Assembly: GCF_009711095.1 (NCBI RefSeq)
Contig: NZ_WMJZ01000004.1
Span: 62,001-126,000, forward strand
Reading direction: 5' to 3'
Source: Intestinirhabdus alba
GTDB lineage: Bacteria > Pseudomonadota > Gammaproteobacteria > Enterobacterales > Enterobacteriaceae
Length of the DNA stretch: 64,000 nucleotides
Under the pieces are notes generated by a model. That model saw nothing but the letters and a program-made list of their open reading frames with translations. It was not told the DNA's origin and ran no database searches. Position 1 is the stretch's first letter. The number at the start of each line of letters is the position of its first letter. Shown here in pieces: positions 18,253 through 28,025 of the stretch. Made by a program: the position numbers and the translations under genes.

Positions 18253-18410
18253 ACGGTTTGACGTACAGACCATTAAAGCAGTTTAGTAAGGCAGTCCCTT
18301 CAAGAGTTATCGTTGATACCCTCGTAGTGAGCATTTCCTTAACGCTTAAAAAATCTGTAAAGCACGCCAATACGCCGAAAGGCACACTTATTTTTTAAAG
18401 GTAATACACT
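18253..18410 (+). ncRNA. cspA 5' leader (cold-shock RNA thermosensor)
   Basis: The 158-nt leader begins ACGGTTTGACGTACAGA, which contains the cold box, and closely follows the E. coli cspA leader through to AAAGGTAATACACT before the ATG. In E. coli this RNA refolds on cooling to expose the ribosome site and stabilise the mRNA. Confidence 0.85.
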
Positions 18411-18623
18411 ATGTCCGGTAAAATGACTGGTATCGTAAAATGGTTCAACGCTGACAAAGGCTTCGGCTTCATTACTCCTGACGATGGCTCTAAAGACGTG
18501 TTCGTACACTTCTCTGCTATCCAGAACGATGGCTACAAATCTCTGGACGAAGGTCAGAAAGTGTCCTTCACCATCGAAAGCGGTGCCAAAGGCCCGGCAG
18601 CTGGCAACGTAACCAGCCTGTAA
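18411..18623 (+). CDS. cspA: Major cold-shock protein CspA
   Basis: 70-residue single-domain OB-fold RNA chaperone that binds single-stranded nucleic acid and prevents RNA secondary structure at low temperature. RNP1 (KGFGFITP) and RNP2 (VFVHFSAI) motifs are intact. It has the full thermosensing leader and AAGG before the ATG, which identifies it as cspA rather than another csp paralogue. A strong terminator follows. Confidence 0.97.
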
Positions 18624-18649
18624 GCTCTAAAAAAGCTCAGAATAAGACA

Positions 18650-18677
18650 TCCCTGCCGTTCGGCGGGGATTTTTTTA
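18650..18677 (+). terminator. cspA terminator
   Basis: A GC-rich stem (TCCCTGCCG/CGGCGGGGA with one mismatch) is followed by a run of seven T residues. Confidence 0.85.
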
Positions 18678-18716
18678 TGTTTTTTTTGTCTTTGCATTAC
18701 TTTACCCACCCCCGCT

Positions 18717-18747
18717 TTGACTCTCCCCTTAGGGTAAGCTTTATCGT
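18717..18747 (+). promoter_or_regulatory. CueR-type promoter of cueP
   Basis: TTGACT (18717-18722) and TATCGT (18742-18747) are separated by 19 bp, the overlong spacer that marks MerR-family-activated promoters. The spacer carries an imperfect dyad CTCCCC-TTAGGG-TAAG similar to the CueR boxes of copA and cueO. Copper induction is inferred. Confidence 0.72.
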
Positions 18748-18779
18748 TATCCCCCTTTTTTTCATATGGAATTGCAGCT

Positions 18780-19319
18780 ATGCCAAAATTTTCATTGCCG
18801 CTACTTCTGGGGCTGGCGATCGGCGGCAACGCCTTCGCCGCAGCGCCGGAGTCCGCCTTTCTGGCGGAGCACGGGCTTGCCGGGAAATCCGTTGAGCAGA
18901 TTATCGACGCCATTGACCAGACGCCGCAGCCCCGCCCGCTGGCCTATTCCGCCTCCGTTACCGGCACCGGGCTGAAGCTCTCGGACGGAGAGCGCGCCTA
19001 TACCCTGCCGCTGGGCGATAAGTTCTACCTCTCCATTGCCCCTTACCAGCATCAGACGCACCCCTGTTTTAACCACAGCCTTTCCGGCTGCCAGGGAGAG
19101 ATGCCGAACGCCACCTTTGACGTTAAGGTCACCGACAGCAAGGGGCAGGTCGTCCTGCAGAAAGCGATGACAAGCTATCAGAATGGTTTTATCGGCCTGT
19201 GGCTACCGCGCAATATGGAAGGCGCGGTCGAGGTGCGCTACAACGGCAGGAAGGCCGTGTTGCCGATAGAAACCCGGGATGACAGCCAGACCTGCCTGAC
19301 CGGGCTGCAGCTGCTGTAG
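18780..19319 (+). CDS. cueP: Periplasmic copper-binding protein CueP
   Basis: Copper-resistance protein first described in Salmonella, where it binds periplasmic copper and supplies it to SodCII. 179 residues with a signal peptide (cleavage about residue 21). The three cysteines C96, C104 and C172, conserved in CueP, fall at the same positions; the core motif is HPCFNHSLSGCQGE. E. coli K-12 lacks the gene. A MerR-type promoter with a 19-bp spacer directly precedes it, matching membership of the CueR regulon. It stands alone between cspA and glyS. Confidence 0.9.
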   Translation: MPKFSLPLLLGLAIGGNAFAAAPESAFLAEHGLAGKSVEQIIDAIDQTPQPRPLAYSASVTGTGLKLSDGERAYTLPLGDKFYLSIAPYQHQTHPCFNHSLSGCQGEMPNATFDVKVTDSKGQVVLQKAMTSYQNGFIGLWLPRNMEGAVEVRYNGRKAVLPIETRDDSQTCLTGLQLL

Positions 19320-19385
19320 GCCGGATGCGCGAAAGTAGAATAACGATGGAAAGCCGCGCCTGCGGACGCGGCTTCCATTAGCCAT

Positions 19386-19413
19386 AAAAAAACCTGCCCG
19401 AAGGCAGGTTTTT
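19386..19413. terminator. Bidirectional terminator between cueP and glyS
   Basis: A stem AACCTGCC/GGCAGGTT is flanked by an A run on one side and a T run on the other, serving both convergent genes. Confidence 0.85.
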
Positions 19414-19429
19414 CAGCCGCAGCGGCGGG

Positions 19430-21499
19430 TTACTGCAGCAGCGAAATATCCGCCACCTGCAGGAACAGCTCGCGCAGTTTAGAGAGCAGGGTCAGACGGT
19501 TCACCCGCACGCTCTGGTCTTCAGCGTTAACCATCACGTTCTCGAAGAACTCATCCACCGGCTCACGCAGGGACGCCAGCTCAATCAGCGCATCCTGGTA
19601 GCGGCCTTCGGCAAAGTAGGGCTGCAGCTTGTCGCGCAGCACCACCAGATTGCCCGCCAGCTTGATCTCAGCGGCCTCTTTCAGCACCGAGGCGTGAACG
19701 ATATCGTTCAGCGTTTCGCTGGATTTCGCCAGGATGTTGGAGACGCGCTTGTTCGCCGCCGCCAGCGCGGCAGCCTCTTCCAGGGTGCGGAAGTGCGATA
19801 CCGCCTTCATCCGGGCATCGAAGTCCGCCGGACGGGTCGGACGACGCGCCAGCACCGCCTGAATGGTGTCCACGGTGTAGCCTTCGTCCTGATACCAGGC
19901 GCGGAAGCGGCCGAGCATAAAGTCGATAACATCATCAACTACGTTGCTGTTGGTCAGCTTGTCGCCGTACAGACGCACCGCCTCTTCGGTGAGGGTCTGC
20001 AGATCCAGATTGAGGTTCTTCTCAACGATAATGCGCAGCACCCCGAGCGCGGCGCGGCGCAGGGCAAACGGATCTTTATCGCCTTTCGGATGCTGGCCGA
20101 TACCAAAGATGCCCGCCAGGGTGTCCATCTTATCGGCAATCGCAACCGCGCAGGCTACCGGGTTAGACGGCAGGTCATCACCGGCAAAGCGTGGCTGATA
20201 CTGCTCGTTGAGCGCCACCGCCACGTCTTCCGCTTCGCCGTCGTGGCGCGCGTAGTGCATTCCCATCACGCCCTGGGTGTCGGTAAACTCGAAGACCATG
20301 TTGGTCATCAGGTCGCACTTGGAGAGCAGACCTGCCCGGGTGGCGTGATTCACGTCAGCGCCGATCTGCCCGGCAATCCAGCCCGCCAGCCCCTGAATAC
20401 GGTCGGTTTTGTCGCGCAGCGTGCCCAGCTGCTGCTGGAACAGCACGCTCTGCAGGCGCGGCAGATGATCTTCAAGTCGCTTTTTGCGGTCAGTGTTAAA
20501 GAAGAACTCGGCGTCCGCCAGGCGCGGGCGCACCACCTTTTCGTTACCGGCGACGATCTGCTGTGGATCTTTCGATTCGATGTTGGCGACGAAGATGAAG
20601 TTCGGCAGCAGCCGGCCCGCGTCATCGTAAACCGGGAAATACTTCTGGTCGCCCTTCATGGTGTACACCAGCGCTTCGGACGGCACCGCGAGGAACTTCT
20701 CCTCGAACTTCGCCGTCAGCACCACCGGCCATTCGACCAGCGAGGCCACCTCTTCCAGCAGGCTTTCGCTCAGATCGGCGTTGCCGCCAATTTTACGCGC
20801 CGCCGCTTCGGCATCGGCCTTGATTTTCGCCTTCCGCGCTTCGTAGTCGGCGATCACCTTGCCGCGCTCCAGCAGGATCTGCGGGTACTGGTCGGCATTA
20901 TCGATGGTGAACTCCGGCTCGCCCATAAAGCGGTGGCCGCGAATTACACGATCGGACTGAATACCCAGAATGGTTGCCGGAATGACTTTGTCACCCAGCA
21001 GCAGGGTTACGGTGTGCACCGGACGCACGAAGTGGACGTCAGAGTTCCCCCAGCGCATCAGTTTCGGGATCGGCAGCTTCGCCAGGGCGGTGGCGATCAT
21101 CTCCGGCAGCAGCGCTTCAGCGCTTTCGCCTTTGACGTGGGCGCGGTAGAGCAGCCACTCGCCCTTGTCAGTGGTCAGGCGCTCGGCCTGTTCCACGCTG
21201 ATACCGCAGCCCCGCGCCCAGCCTTCGGCCGCCTTGCTCGGCTTGCCCTCAGCGTCAAACGCCTGAGCGATGGCCGGACCGCGCTTTTCGACTTCGCGAT
21301 CGGGCTGCGAGTCGGCAAGCGCCGCAATCTTCAGCGCCAGGCGGCGCGGCGCGGCGAACCACTCAACGTTGCCGTGGGCGAGGCCGGCGCTATCCAGCTC
21401 CGCGGTAACGTTCGCAGCGAAGGACTCCGCCAGGCTGCGCAGGGCTTTTGGTGGCAGCTCTTCAGTGCCAATTTCCACCAGAAAAGTTTTTTCAGACAT
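19430..21499 (-). CDS. glyS: Glycine--tRNA ligase beta subunit
   Basis: Beta subunit of the alpha2beta2 bacterial glycyl-tRNA synthetase; contributes tRNA recognition to the complex. 689 residues, the E. coli length. The N-terminus begins with [18 protein letters not shown], the family signature, and an HD-like region and a C-terminal anticodon-binding DALR-type domain follow. It starts nine bases after glyQ and shares its promoter. Confidence 0.98.
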   Translation of the reverse strand: MSEKTFLVEIGTEELPPKALRSLAESFAANVTAELDSAGLAHGNVEWFAAPRRLALKIAALADSQPDREVEKRGPAIAQAFDAEGKPSKAAEGWARGCGISVEQAERLTTDKGEWLLYRAHVKGESAEALLPEMIATALAKLPIPKLMRWGNSDVHFVRPVHTVTLLLGDKVIPATILGIQSDRVIRGHRFMGEPEFTIDNADQYPQILLERGKVIADYEARKAKIKADAEAAARKIGGNADLSESLLEEVASLVEWPVVLTAKFEEKFLAVPSEALVYTMKGDQKYFPVYDDAGRLLPNFIFVANIESKDPQQIVAGNEKVVRPRLADAEFFFNTDRKKRLEDHLPRLQSVLFQQQLGTLRDKTDRIQGLAGWIAGQIGADVNHATRAGLLSKCDLMTNMVFEFTDTQGVMGMHYARHDGEAEDVAVALNEQYQPRFAGDDLPSNPVACAVAIADKMDTLAGIFGIGQHPKGDKDPFALRRAALGVLRIIVEKNLNLDLQTLTEEAVRLYGDKLTNSNVVDDVIDFMLGRFRAWYQDEGYTVDTIQAVLARRPTRPADFDARMKAVSHFRTLEEAAALAAANKRVSNILAKSSETLNDIVHASVLKEAAEIKLAGNLVVLRDKLQPYFAEGRYQDALIELASLREPVDEFFENVMVNAEDQSVRVNRLTLLSKLRELFLQVADISLLQ

Positions 21500-21508
21500 G
21501 GCCGCCTC

Positions 21509-22420
21509 TTATTTCTCTTTATTGCACATCGGGAAGCCAAGGGCTTCGCGGGAAGCATAATAGGCTTCCGCCACGGCTTTGGTCAGGGTGCGAATGCGCA
21601 GAATATAGCGCTGACGCTCGGTAACGGAGATGGCTTTACGCGCGTCCAGCAGGTTAAAGCTGTGCGCGGCCTTCAGAATACGCTCGTAGGCGGGCAGCGG
21701 CAGCGGGTTTTCCAGCGCCAGCAGCTGCTGCGCCTCTTTTTCGTACTGCCCGAAGCAGGTGAACAGGAAGTCGACGTCGGCGTATTCAAAGTTGTAGGTG
21801 GACTGCTCCACCTCATTCTGATGAAACACGTCGCCGTAGGTGGTTTTCCCAAGCGGGCCGTCGCTCCAGACCAGGTCGTATACGCTGTCCACGCCCTGAA
21901 TATACATCGCCAGGCGCTCCAGCCCGTAGGTGATTTCACCGGTAACCGGCTTACACTCCAGGCCGCCAACCTGCTGGAAATAGGTAAACTGGGTGACTTC
22001 CATCCCGTTCAGCCATACTTCCCAGCCGAGGCCCCAGGCACCCAGCGTCGGGTTTTCCCAGTTGTCTTCCACAAAACGGATATCGTGGATGGTCGGGTCC
22101 ATACCCAGCTCTTTTAATGAACCCAGGTACAGCTCCTGAATATTGTCCGGAGAAGGTTTAATCACCACCTGGAACTGATAGTAGTGCTGCAGGCGGTTCG
22201 GGTTTTCGCCGTAGCGGCCGTCGGTAGGACGACGGGAGGGCTGAACGTAGGCGGTAGCCATTGGCTCCGGCCCGAGGGCGCGCAGACAGGTCATCGGATG
22301 AGAGGTGCCCGCACCGACCTCCATATCTAATGGTTGTACGATGGTGCAGCCCTGGCGAGCCCAGTAATCCTGTAAGGTCAGGATCAGGCCCTGGAAGGTC
22401 CTGGTATCAAACTTTTGCAT
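21509..22420 (-). CDS. glyQ: Glycine--tRNA ligase alpha subunit
   Basis: Catalytic class II alpha subunit that activates glycine; 303 residues as in E. coli. Conserved motifs include [17 protein letters not shown] near the N-terminus, the [22 protein letters not shown] region and [24 protein letters not shown]. First gene of glyQS. A possible -10 TATACT lies at 22467-22462 on the minus strand. The 369-bp gap to wecH (22421-22789) otherwise shows nothing beyond divergent promoter DNA. Confidence 0.98.
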   Translation of the reverse strand: MQKFDTRTFQGLILTLQDYWARQGCTIVQPLDMEVGAGTSHPMTCLRALGPEPMATAYVQPSRRPTDGRYGENPNRLQHYYQFQVVIKPSPDNIQELYLGSLKELGMDPTIHDIRFVEDNWENPTLGAWGLGWEVWLNGMEVTQFTYFQQVGGLECKPVTGEITYGLERLAMYIQGVDSVYDLVWSDGPLGKTTYGDVFHQNEVEQSTYNFEYADVDFLFTCFGQYEKEAQQLLALENPLPLPAYERILKAAHSFNLLDARKAISVTERQRYILRIRTLTKAVAEAYYASREALGFPMCNKEK

Positions 22421-22789
22421 AATATTTCGTGCTGGATACGTGTGGATTTAAGGAAGGGTTCAGTATACCCGCTGGCTGCAAGATATACAGTATATAACGG
22501 GAAAAAGCGGGTTTTTGCGTATGGAAAGGGGTAAAAACTGGCCATCCGCGCCGAAAGCGCAGACAAAACGCCCTTTACGATGAGATTACCCCGCCGTACG
22601 TCGATATTATCGCGCCAAACCGATAGCGCCCTTTTACGATCTGCGGCAGGCAACACGGGAAAAAACCGTTAATCTCCCTATTATTGTCCGTACGAGGAGC
22701 GAAGCTGCGTATCGCCACGGGTTTACCTGAATGGCGGAACCTGGCGCAGCGTCGGGCGACCCCTGTTTACTATGGCGTCTGAGGAACCA

Positions 22790-23785
22790 ATGCAGCCAAA
22801 AATTTTGTGGATTGATAATCTGCGAGGGATCGCCTGTCTTATGGTGGTGATGATTCATACCACCGCCTGGTATATCACCAACGCCCGGAGCATCAGCCCG
22901 CTCAGCTGGGAGCTGGCTAACGTGCTGAACTCGGCCTCCCGCGTCAGCGTGCCGCTGTTCTTTATGATTTCCGGCTACCTGTTTTTCGGCGAGCGCGGCG
23001 CGCGGCCGCGTCATTTTCTGCGCATTGCGCTCTGCCTGCTGTTCTACAGCGCCGTCGCGCTGGCCTACATCGCGCTGTTTACTCCCATTAGCGCAAAGCT
23101 GGCCCTGCAGAACCTGCTGCACAGGCCGGTGTTCTATCACCTGTGGTTTTTCTTCGCCATCGCCGTTATCTACCTCGTATCGCCGCTGATTCAGGTAAAA
23201 AACGTCAGCGGCAAAATGCTGCTGGCGCTGACGGTCATCCTTGGCATCGTTGCCAACCCGAACACCCTCACGCAAAAAATCGACGACGTGACGTGGCTAC
23301 CGGTAAATTTATATATTAACGGCGATACCTTCTATTACCTCCTGTACGGTATGCTCGGCCGGGCGCTTGGCATTATGGAAACCCGAAAAAGCACGCTGAC
23401 CTGGCTCAGCGCCGCGCTGTTGGTTTTTGCGGTGGGAGGAATTGCCTGGGGCACCCGCCACGAGCTGCTCTGGCGCGGCAATTTCGCCGACACCTGGTAT
23501 CTCTACTGCGGCCCGCTGGTGTTTATCTGCGCCGTTTCGCTGCTGACGCTGGTAAAAAATAGCCTCAGCGACCGCGTGGTCCCGGGGCTGGGCGTTATTT
23601 CCCGCCACTCGCTGGGTATTTATGGCTTTCATGCGCTGATTATTCACGCCCTGCGCACGCACGGTTTCGATATTAAGGCGTGGCCTGCTCTGGATATCGC
23701 CTGGATATTCAGCATCACGCTCATAATAAGCTTGCTGCTTTCGATAATGTTACGGCGCATTGACAGGCGCGGGCTGGTCAGCTGA
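22790..23785 (+). CDS. wecH: O-acetyltransferase WecH (YiaH)
   Basis: Integral membrane acyltransferase (acyltransferase-3 family) that adds O-acetyl groups to enterobacterial common antigen. 331 residues from the ATG at 22790, which matches the E. coli start MQPK and has GAGGA upstream. About ten hydrophobic segments; the catalytic-type motif [13 protein letters not shown], with the conserved His, is at residues 11-23 and [13 protein letters not shown] follows. Single gene, followed directly by an ERIC element. Confidence 0.93.
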   Translation: MQPKILWIDNLRGIACLMVVMIHTTAWYITNARSISPLSWELANVLNSASRVSVPLFFMISGYLFFGERGARPRHFLRIALCLLFYSAVALAYIALFTPISAKLALQNLLHRPVFYHLWFFFAIAVIYLVSPLIQVKNVSGKMLLALTVILGIVANPNTLTQKIDDVTWLPVNLYINGDTFYYLLYGMLGRALGIMETRKSTLTWLSAALLVFAVGGIAWGTRHELLWRGNFADTWYLYCGPLVFICAVSLLTLVKNSLSDRVVPGLGVISRHSLGIYGFHALIIHALRTHGFDIKAWPALDIAWIFSITLIISLLLSIMLRRIDRRGLVS

Positions 23786-23806
23786 GAGGGACGACGCCCG
23801 GCAGCT

Positions 23807-24037
23807 TATGCCCGTCATACTTCAGGTTGCATGTGCGTTGGCTTCGGGTTACTCGTCTCATCCATGAGACTCGCCCTGACGGGCCGCCGCTGCGCGGCGT
23901 TCAAATCTGCTCCGGGCAGATTTGTCGCTCACCCCGGTCACTTACTCCAGTAAGCTCCAGGGGATTAATGAGAGACAGCCTGCGGCTGTTCAAAACGCGC
24001 TGCGTTTTGTCCTGCAACCCGAATTATTTAGGGTATA
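23807..24037. repeat. Enlarged ERIC element
   Basis: The ends match ERIC termini (CCCGTCATACTTCAGGTTGC and TGCAACCCGAATTATTTAGG) and the core at about 23924-23968 matches the ERIC palindrome (CGCTCACCCCGGTCACTTAC, then AGTAAGCTCCAGGGGATT). At about 231 bp it is longer than the standard 127 bp. The extra DNA (about 23850-23923 and 23972-24010) is made of short perfect hairpins such as GTCTCA/TGAGAC, AAATCTGC/GCAGATTT, ACAGCC/GGCTGT and CAAAACGC/GCGTTTTG. Confidence 0.88.
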
Positions 24038-24053
24038 TGCCGGGCTTTTCGGC

Positions 24054-24497
24054 TTATTCAGGCAGATCTTCAGCGTTCGCAACCTCCGCAGGCTCTTTTG
24101 TCCGCTCAATGCCGCCATCGCGAATATTTTTCTGTACGGCTACCGTGCCAAACAGGCTTAAGAAGAAGGCCAGCCCGTAAAATCCTTTTTCACTTAGCAG
24201 GAGGGTGGCATTCCATAAGCCGACAATCAGCAGTGCGACGGAGATAATAAAAGCGGCAAGACAGGTGATGTAATAAATGGGAGTGGTTGGGATGCCTTCA
24301 TATTTGTCCCGCACCGTCTTTTGATATGACGCGGAAGAAAAAAGCCCCAGCACTAAAACAGCAAAGTAGTATCCCTTTTCATTTAACTGCATTTCGGCAT
24401 TCCACAGCCCCAGCAGATAAGTCCCAATACCACCAACCAGCGCGATCCATGAAACAATACTAAATGCCGGTGAGTAGGTTGAACTTTTACTATCCAT
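24054..24497 (-). CDS. yiaA: YiaA/YiaB-family inner-membrane protein YiaA
   Basis: Inner-membrane protein of unknown function, 147 residues. Four hydrophobic segments are arranged as an internal duplication: [31 protein letters not shown] in the first half and [31 protein letters not shown] in the second. The ATG at 24497 is preferred over one at 24515 because AAGGA is eight bases upstream and the protein then matches E. coli YiaA ([15 protein letters not shown]). The usual neighbour yiaB is absent. Confidence 0.9.
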   Translation of the reverse strand: MDSKSSTYSPAFSIVSWIALVGGIGTYLLGLWNAEMQLNEKGYYFAVLVLGLFSSASYQKTVRDKYEGIPTTPIYYITCLAAFIISVALLIVGLWNATLLLSEKGFYGLAFFLSLFGTVAVQKNIRDGGIERTKEPAEVANAEDLPE

Positions 24498-24618
24498 ATA
24501 ATTTTCCTTTTCCATTGAGAAAACGGCGTAATCACCATAACGCGCCGAAAGTTTAGCCCTGTTGCGGTTAGACTATCATGCAAAATAATAGATTAAAAAA
24601 TTATTTCAGTTCCAGCTT

Positions 24619-24780
24619 TCATTGTGGTTGTCCGCGGCCAGGCGCTAAGCCACCTCCGACCCGCGAAGGAAAGATGGCGTCGGATAGTACTCCGGCAGGC
24701 GCAGCCGATAAGAAAAGTTCGGTATTGCGAAAATAAAGCGCACCGATAAAAAAGGTCAAAACAATCGCAATTAAAAACAT
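24619..24780 (-). CDS. Possible small membrane protein
   Basis: A 53-codon frame in the 371-bp gap between xylB and yiaA. It begins MFLIAIVLTFFIGALYFRN, a good membrane helix, then NTELFLSAAPAG and a Gly/Pro-rich tail. A perfect TATAAT lies about 30 bp upstream on the minus strand, but the GGGA next to the ATG is too close to be a normal ribosome site. It occupies the place of yiaB without resembling it. Could be real, a fragment, or chance. Confidence 0.25.
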   Translation of the reverse strand: MFLIAIVLTFFIGALYFRNTELFLSAAPAGVLSDAIFPSRVGGGLAPGRGQPQ

Positions 24781-24837
24781 TCCCTACACGAATAAATGCA
24801 AGGATTATATATTTTCAGTTGATATAAATTTAATAAA

Positions 24838-24859
24838 CCTCCCCCGCCGGGCGGGGGAG
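24838..24859 (-). terminator. xylAB terminator
   Basis: An almost loopless GC-rich hairpin CTCCCCCGCC/GGCGGGGGAG, ten bases past the xylB stop, followed on the minus strand by a TTTATT tail. Confidence 0.75.
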
Positions 24860-24868
24860 AGTACCGCG

Positions 24869-26323
24869 TTACGCCATCAGAGGCAGCAGCTGCTGATAGA
24901 GACGGCGGAAGGTTTCACGGCGCGCCTGGTACAGGGCATGGCGCTGCTCGTCCGGAACGTGCATCTGCTCCAGCGGCGGCTGCGGCAGGAAGTCGGCCAG
25001 CGGCCGGTCGGCATTCATGGCGATCTGCGCCAGCCGCGCGGCCCCCAGCGCAGGCCCGACGTCGCCGCCGGTCCGATAGTCCAGCCGCTGTCCGCTGATA
25101 TCCGCCAGCATCTGCCGCCACCATGCGCTGCGCGCGCCGCCGCCAATCAGGGTTATGCTCTGGGGCCTGACGCCGCAGGCGTGCACCACATCCATGCCGT
25201 CCGCCAGCGCATAGCCGACGCCTTCCAGCACCGCGCGCGCCAGCTCCGCCGGGCCGTGCTGGTGGGTCAGGCCGAAAAAGACGCCCTTGGCCTGCGGGTT
25301 GTTGTGCGGGGTACGCTCGCCGGAGAGATAGGGCAAAAACCAGATCGGCGCAGCGCGTTCATCCGCCCGCTGCGCCGCGTCAATCAGCGCCACAACCGTC
25401 CCCAGCCCGGTCAGCTTTGCCGTCCAGTCGAGGCAGGACGCCGCGCTGAGCATTACCGACATCAGATGCCAGCGCTCCGGCAGGGCGTGACAAAAGCTGT
25501 GCACCGCGCTTTCCGGCCTGCTGAGAAAGCCCTCGCTGACGGCAAAATAGACCCCGGAGGTGCCGAGGGAGAGCATCGCCTGGCCGGCGTTGGCCATCCC
25601 TACGCCCACCGCCCCGGCCGCGTTATCACCGCCGCCGGCCACTACCGCGACGGCGGGCATATTCCACGCCTTCGCCACCGCCGGCAGCAGGGTGCCGGTC
25701 ACCTCGCAGCCCTCAAACAACGCGGGCATCTGGTCACGGGTCAGCCCGCAGGCGCTCAGCATGACCTCACTCCAGTCGCGCTTTTCCACGTCCAGCCACA
25801 GGGTCCCCGCGGCGTCCGACATGTCGCTGGCGAACGCTCCGGTCATGCGCAGGCGCAGAAAATCTTTTGGCAGCAGCACCTTCGCGACCTGGCGGAAAAT
25901 CTCCGGCTCATGGCGCTGCACCCACAGCAGCTTCGGCGCGGTGAAGCCGGGCATCATCAGATTGCCGGTCACCGCCCGGGAGTGCGGCACCCGCTGCTCC
26001 AGCAGGGCGCACTCTTCGGCGCAGCGCCCGTCGTTCCATAAAATAGCCGGGCGCAGCACCTGCTGGCGGGCGTCAAGCAGCGTGGCACCGTGCATCTGCC
26101 CGGCGATGCCGATAGCGTTAACTTCACCCAGCGAATGCTGGCTTCCCAGCCCTTTAACGGCCCGATCCGTCGCCAGCCACCACTGCTCCGGATCCTGTTC
26201 CGACCAGAGCGGGTGCGGGCGCGAGACGGTCAGCTTTTCCGTCTGCGAGGCCAGCACCTCCCCCTCTTCGCTAAGCAGAATGGCCTTCACCCCGGAGGTG
26301 CCAAGATCTATCCCGATATACAT
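24869..26323 (-). CDS. xylB: Xylulokinase
   Basis: ATP-dependent kinase that phosphorylates D-xylulose to xylulose 5-phosphate for the pentose phosphate pathway. 484 residues, full length; FGGY fold. The N-terminal phosphate loop is YIGIDLGTSGVKAILL and the C-terminal ATP region has ITLIGGGARSAWWRQMLADI. It lies 71 bp after xylA in the same direction. Confidence 0.97.
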   Translation of the reverse strand: MYIGIDLGTSGVKAILLSEEGEVLASQTEKLTVSRPHPLWSEQDPEQWWLATDRAVKGLGSQHSLGEVNAIGIAGQMHGATLLDARQQVLRPAILWNDGRCAEECALLEQRVPHSRAVTGNLMMPGFTAPKLLWVQRHEPEIFRQVAKVLLPKDFLRLRMTGAFASDMSDAAGTLWLDVEKRDWSEVMLSACGLTRDQMPALFEGCEVTGTLLPAVAKAWNMPAVAVVAGGGDNAAGAVGVGMANAGQAMLSLGTSGVYFAVSEGFLSRPESAVHSFCHALPERWHLMSVMLSAASCLDWTAKLTGLGTVVALIDAAQRADERAAPIWFLPYLSGERTPHNNPQAKGVFFGLTHQHGPAELARAVLEGVGYALADGMDVVHACGVRPQSITLIGGGARSAWWRQMLADISGQRLDYRTGGDVGPALGAARLAQIAMNADRPLADFLPQPPLEQMHVPDEQRHALYQARRETFRRLYQQLLPLMA

Positions 26324-26394
26324 CGCGATGGCTCCTTACAAAAATGCCCGGTGGCGTAGCGCTTACCGGGCCTGTGAACGTTGTTCGCTGCCGG

Positions 26395-27717
26395 TTATTT
26401 ATCGAACAGGTAACGATTTACCAGGTTTTCCAGCAGCTCCTGATGTCCGCTTTGATGCGCCGGCGCAAAGTTATGCTGTTCAGCATACTGCGCCAGCTCG
26501 CTCAGGGATAACTGCCCTTTGAGGATCTGCTGACCCAGCTCGCCGTTCCAGCCGGCATAGCGCTTCGCCACGCGCTTATCCAGCTCGCCCTCTTCCACCA
26601 TCCGGGCGGCAATTTTCAGCGCCAGCGCCATGGTGTCCATCGCGCCGATATGGCCGTAGAACAGATCGTACTTATCGGTGCTCTGACGGCGCACCTTGGC
26701 GTCAAAGTTCAGGCCGCCGGTGGTGAAGCCGCCCGCCTTAAGGATTTCATACATCACCAGCGCGTTCTCTTCCACGCTGTTGGGGAACTGGTCGGTATCC
26801 CAGCCCAGCTGCGCGTCGCCGCGGTTGGCATCGACCGAGCCGAACAGGCCCAGCGCAATGGCGGTGGCGATTTCATGATGGAAGGAGTGGCCCGCCAGGG
26901 TGGCGTGGTTGGCCTCGATGTTCAGCTTAATCTCTTTTTCCAGGCCGAACTGTTTGAGGAAGCCGTACACCGTCGCCGCATCGTAGTCGTACTGATGTTT
27001 GGTCGGCTCCTGGGGCTTCGGTTCGATCAGCAAAGTACCCTGAAAACCGATTTTATGCTTGTGCTCAACGACCATCTGCATAAAGCGGCCGATCTGCTCG
27101 CGCTCCTGGCGCAGATCGGTATTCAGCAGAGTTTCATAACCTTCGCGGCCGCCCCACAGCACGTAGTTTTCGCCGCCCAGCTTATAGGTGGCGTCCATAG
27201 CGGTGACTACCTGGGTGGCCGCCCAGCTGAAGACTTCCGGGTCCGGGTTAGTGGCGGCACCGGCACCGTAGCGCGGGTTGGTAAAGCAGTTTGCCGTTCC
27301 CCACAGCAGCCTGACGCCGCTCTGCTCCTGCTTCGCGGCCAACACGTCGACCATCTGCGCAAAGTTGTTTTTATACTCCTTCAGAGACGCGCCTTCCGGA
27401 GAGACGTCGACGTCATGGAAGCAGTAGAACGGCACGTTTAGCTTGTGGAAAAATTCAAACGCCACGTCTGCCTTGCGCTTTGCCCGTTCCAGGGCTTCGC
27501 CCGGCTGCTGCCAGGGACGATCGAAGGCCCCGACGCCAAACATATCCGCGCCGTTCCAGCAGAAGGTGTGCCAGTAGCAGGCGGCAAAGCGCAGGTGATC
27601 TTCCATACGCTTGCCCAGCACCAGCTCGTCCGGGTTGTAGTGGCGGAATGCTAACGGATTTGTGGACTGGCTGCCTTCATAGCGAACGCGATCGAGTTGG
27701 TCAAAATAAGCCTGCAT
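26395..27717 (-). CDS. xylA: Xylose isomerase
   Basis: Converts D-xylose to D-xylulose using two divalent metals. 440 residues from the ATG at 27717, as in E. coli; GGAG is four bases upstream, and the in-frame start at 27729 would place the ribosome site inside the gene. Active-site H101 and D104 ([11 protein letters not shown]) and the metal-binding [14 protein letters not shown] and [17 protein letters not shown] segments are intact. First gene of xylAB; divergent from xylR. Confidence 0.98.
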   Translation of the reverse strand: MQAYFDQLDRVRYEGSQSTNPLAFRHYNPDELVLGKRMEDHLRFAACYWHTFCWNGADMFGVGAFDRPWQQPGEALERAKRKADVAFEFFHKLNVPFYCFHDVDVSPEGASLKEYKNNFAQMVDVLAAKQEQSGVRLLWGTANCFTNPRYGAGAATNPDPEVFSWAATQVVTAMDATYKLGGENYVLWGGREGYETLLNTDLRQEREQIGRFMQMVVEHKHKIGFQGTLLIEPKPQEPTKHQYDYDAATVYGFLKQFGLEKEIKLNIEANHATLAGHSFHHEIATAIALGLFGSVDANRGDAQLGWDTDQFPNSVEENALVMYEILKAGGFTTGGLNFDAKVRRQSTDKYDLFYGHIGAMDTMALALKIAARMVEEGELDKRVAKRYAGWNGELGQQILKGQLSLSELAQYAEQHNFAPAHQSGHQELLENLVNRYLFDK

Positions 27718-28025
27718 AGTACGCTCCATAATCGGCTAATACGGTGATAACTGCGCTGACTTAATAGTGGAAGCTCCCGTTATATTGCTCAATTATGTTA
27801 TTTCACACCGACGTTGAGAGAATACCCAAACGTGCGCTGGCTCCCAAAAAGCAGCCTGAAAACGGTAAAATAAAAGGCGCAATTCGCGCCGGAAAATGCT
27901 AAACAAAAAACCATAACAGACAAATAAAGAATGACAATTGCTTTCATAATCTGTCCACACTGAATTGCCTGTAGTCTGCGCTCAGGCGTCAGGAACTCCG
28001 GTCTAATCATTACAGGATCGCTTCT
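27718..28025. promoter_or_regulatory. Divergent xylA-xylR control region
   Basis: This 308-bp AT-rich gap holds the promoters of xylAB and xylR. In E. coli xylFGH lies between these genes; here xylR follows directly and no trace of xylFGH is seen. A TCACA half-site occurs near 27806, but I could not identify full CRP or XylR sites with confidence. Confidence 0.5.

Noticed and set aside
19694-22117. Very long open frame opposite glyS-glyQ (807 codons) and similar ones opposite dppA, xylA, selB and gpsA
   Set aside because: Antisense shadows of GC-rich conserved genes; arginine/histidine/glutamine-rich composition and no family motifs.
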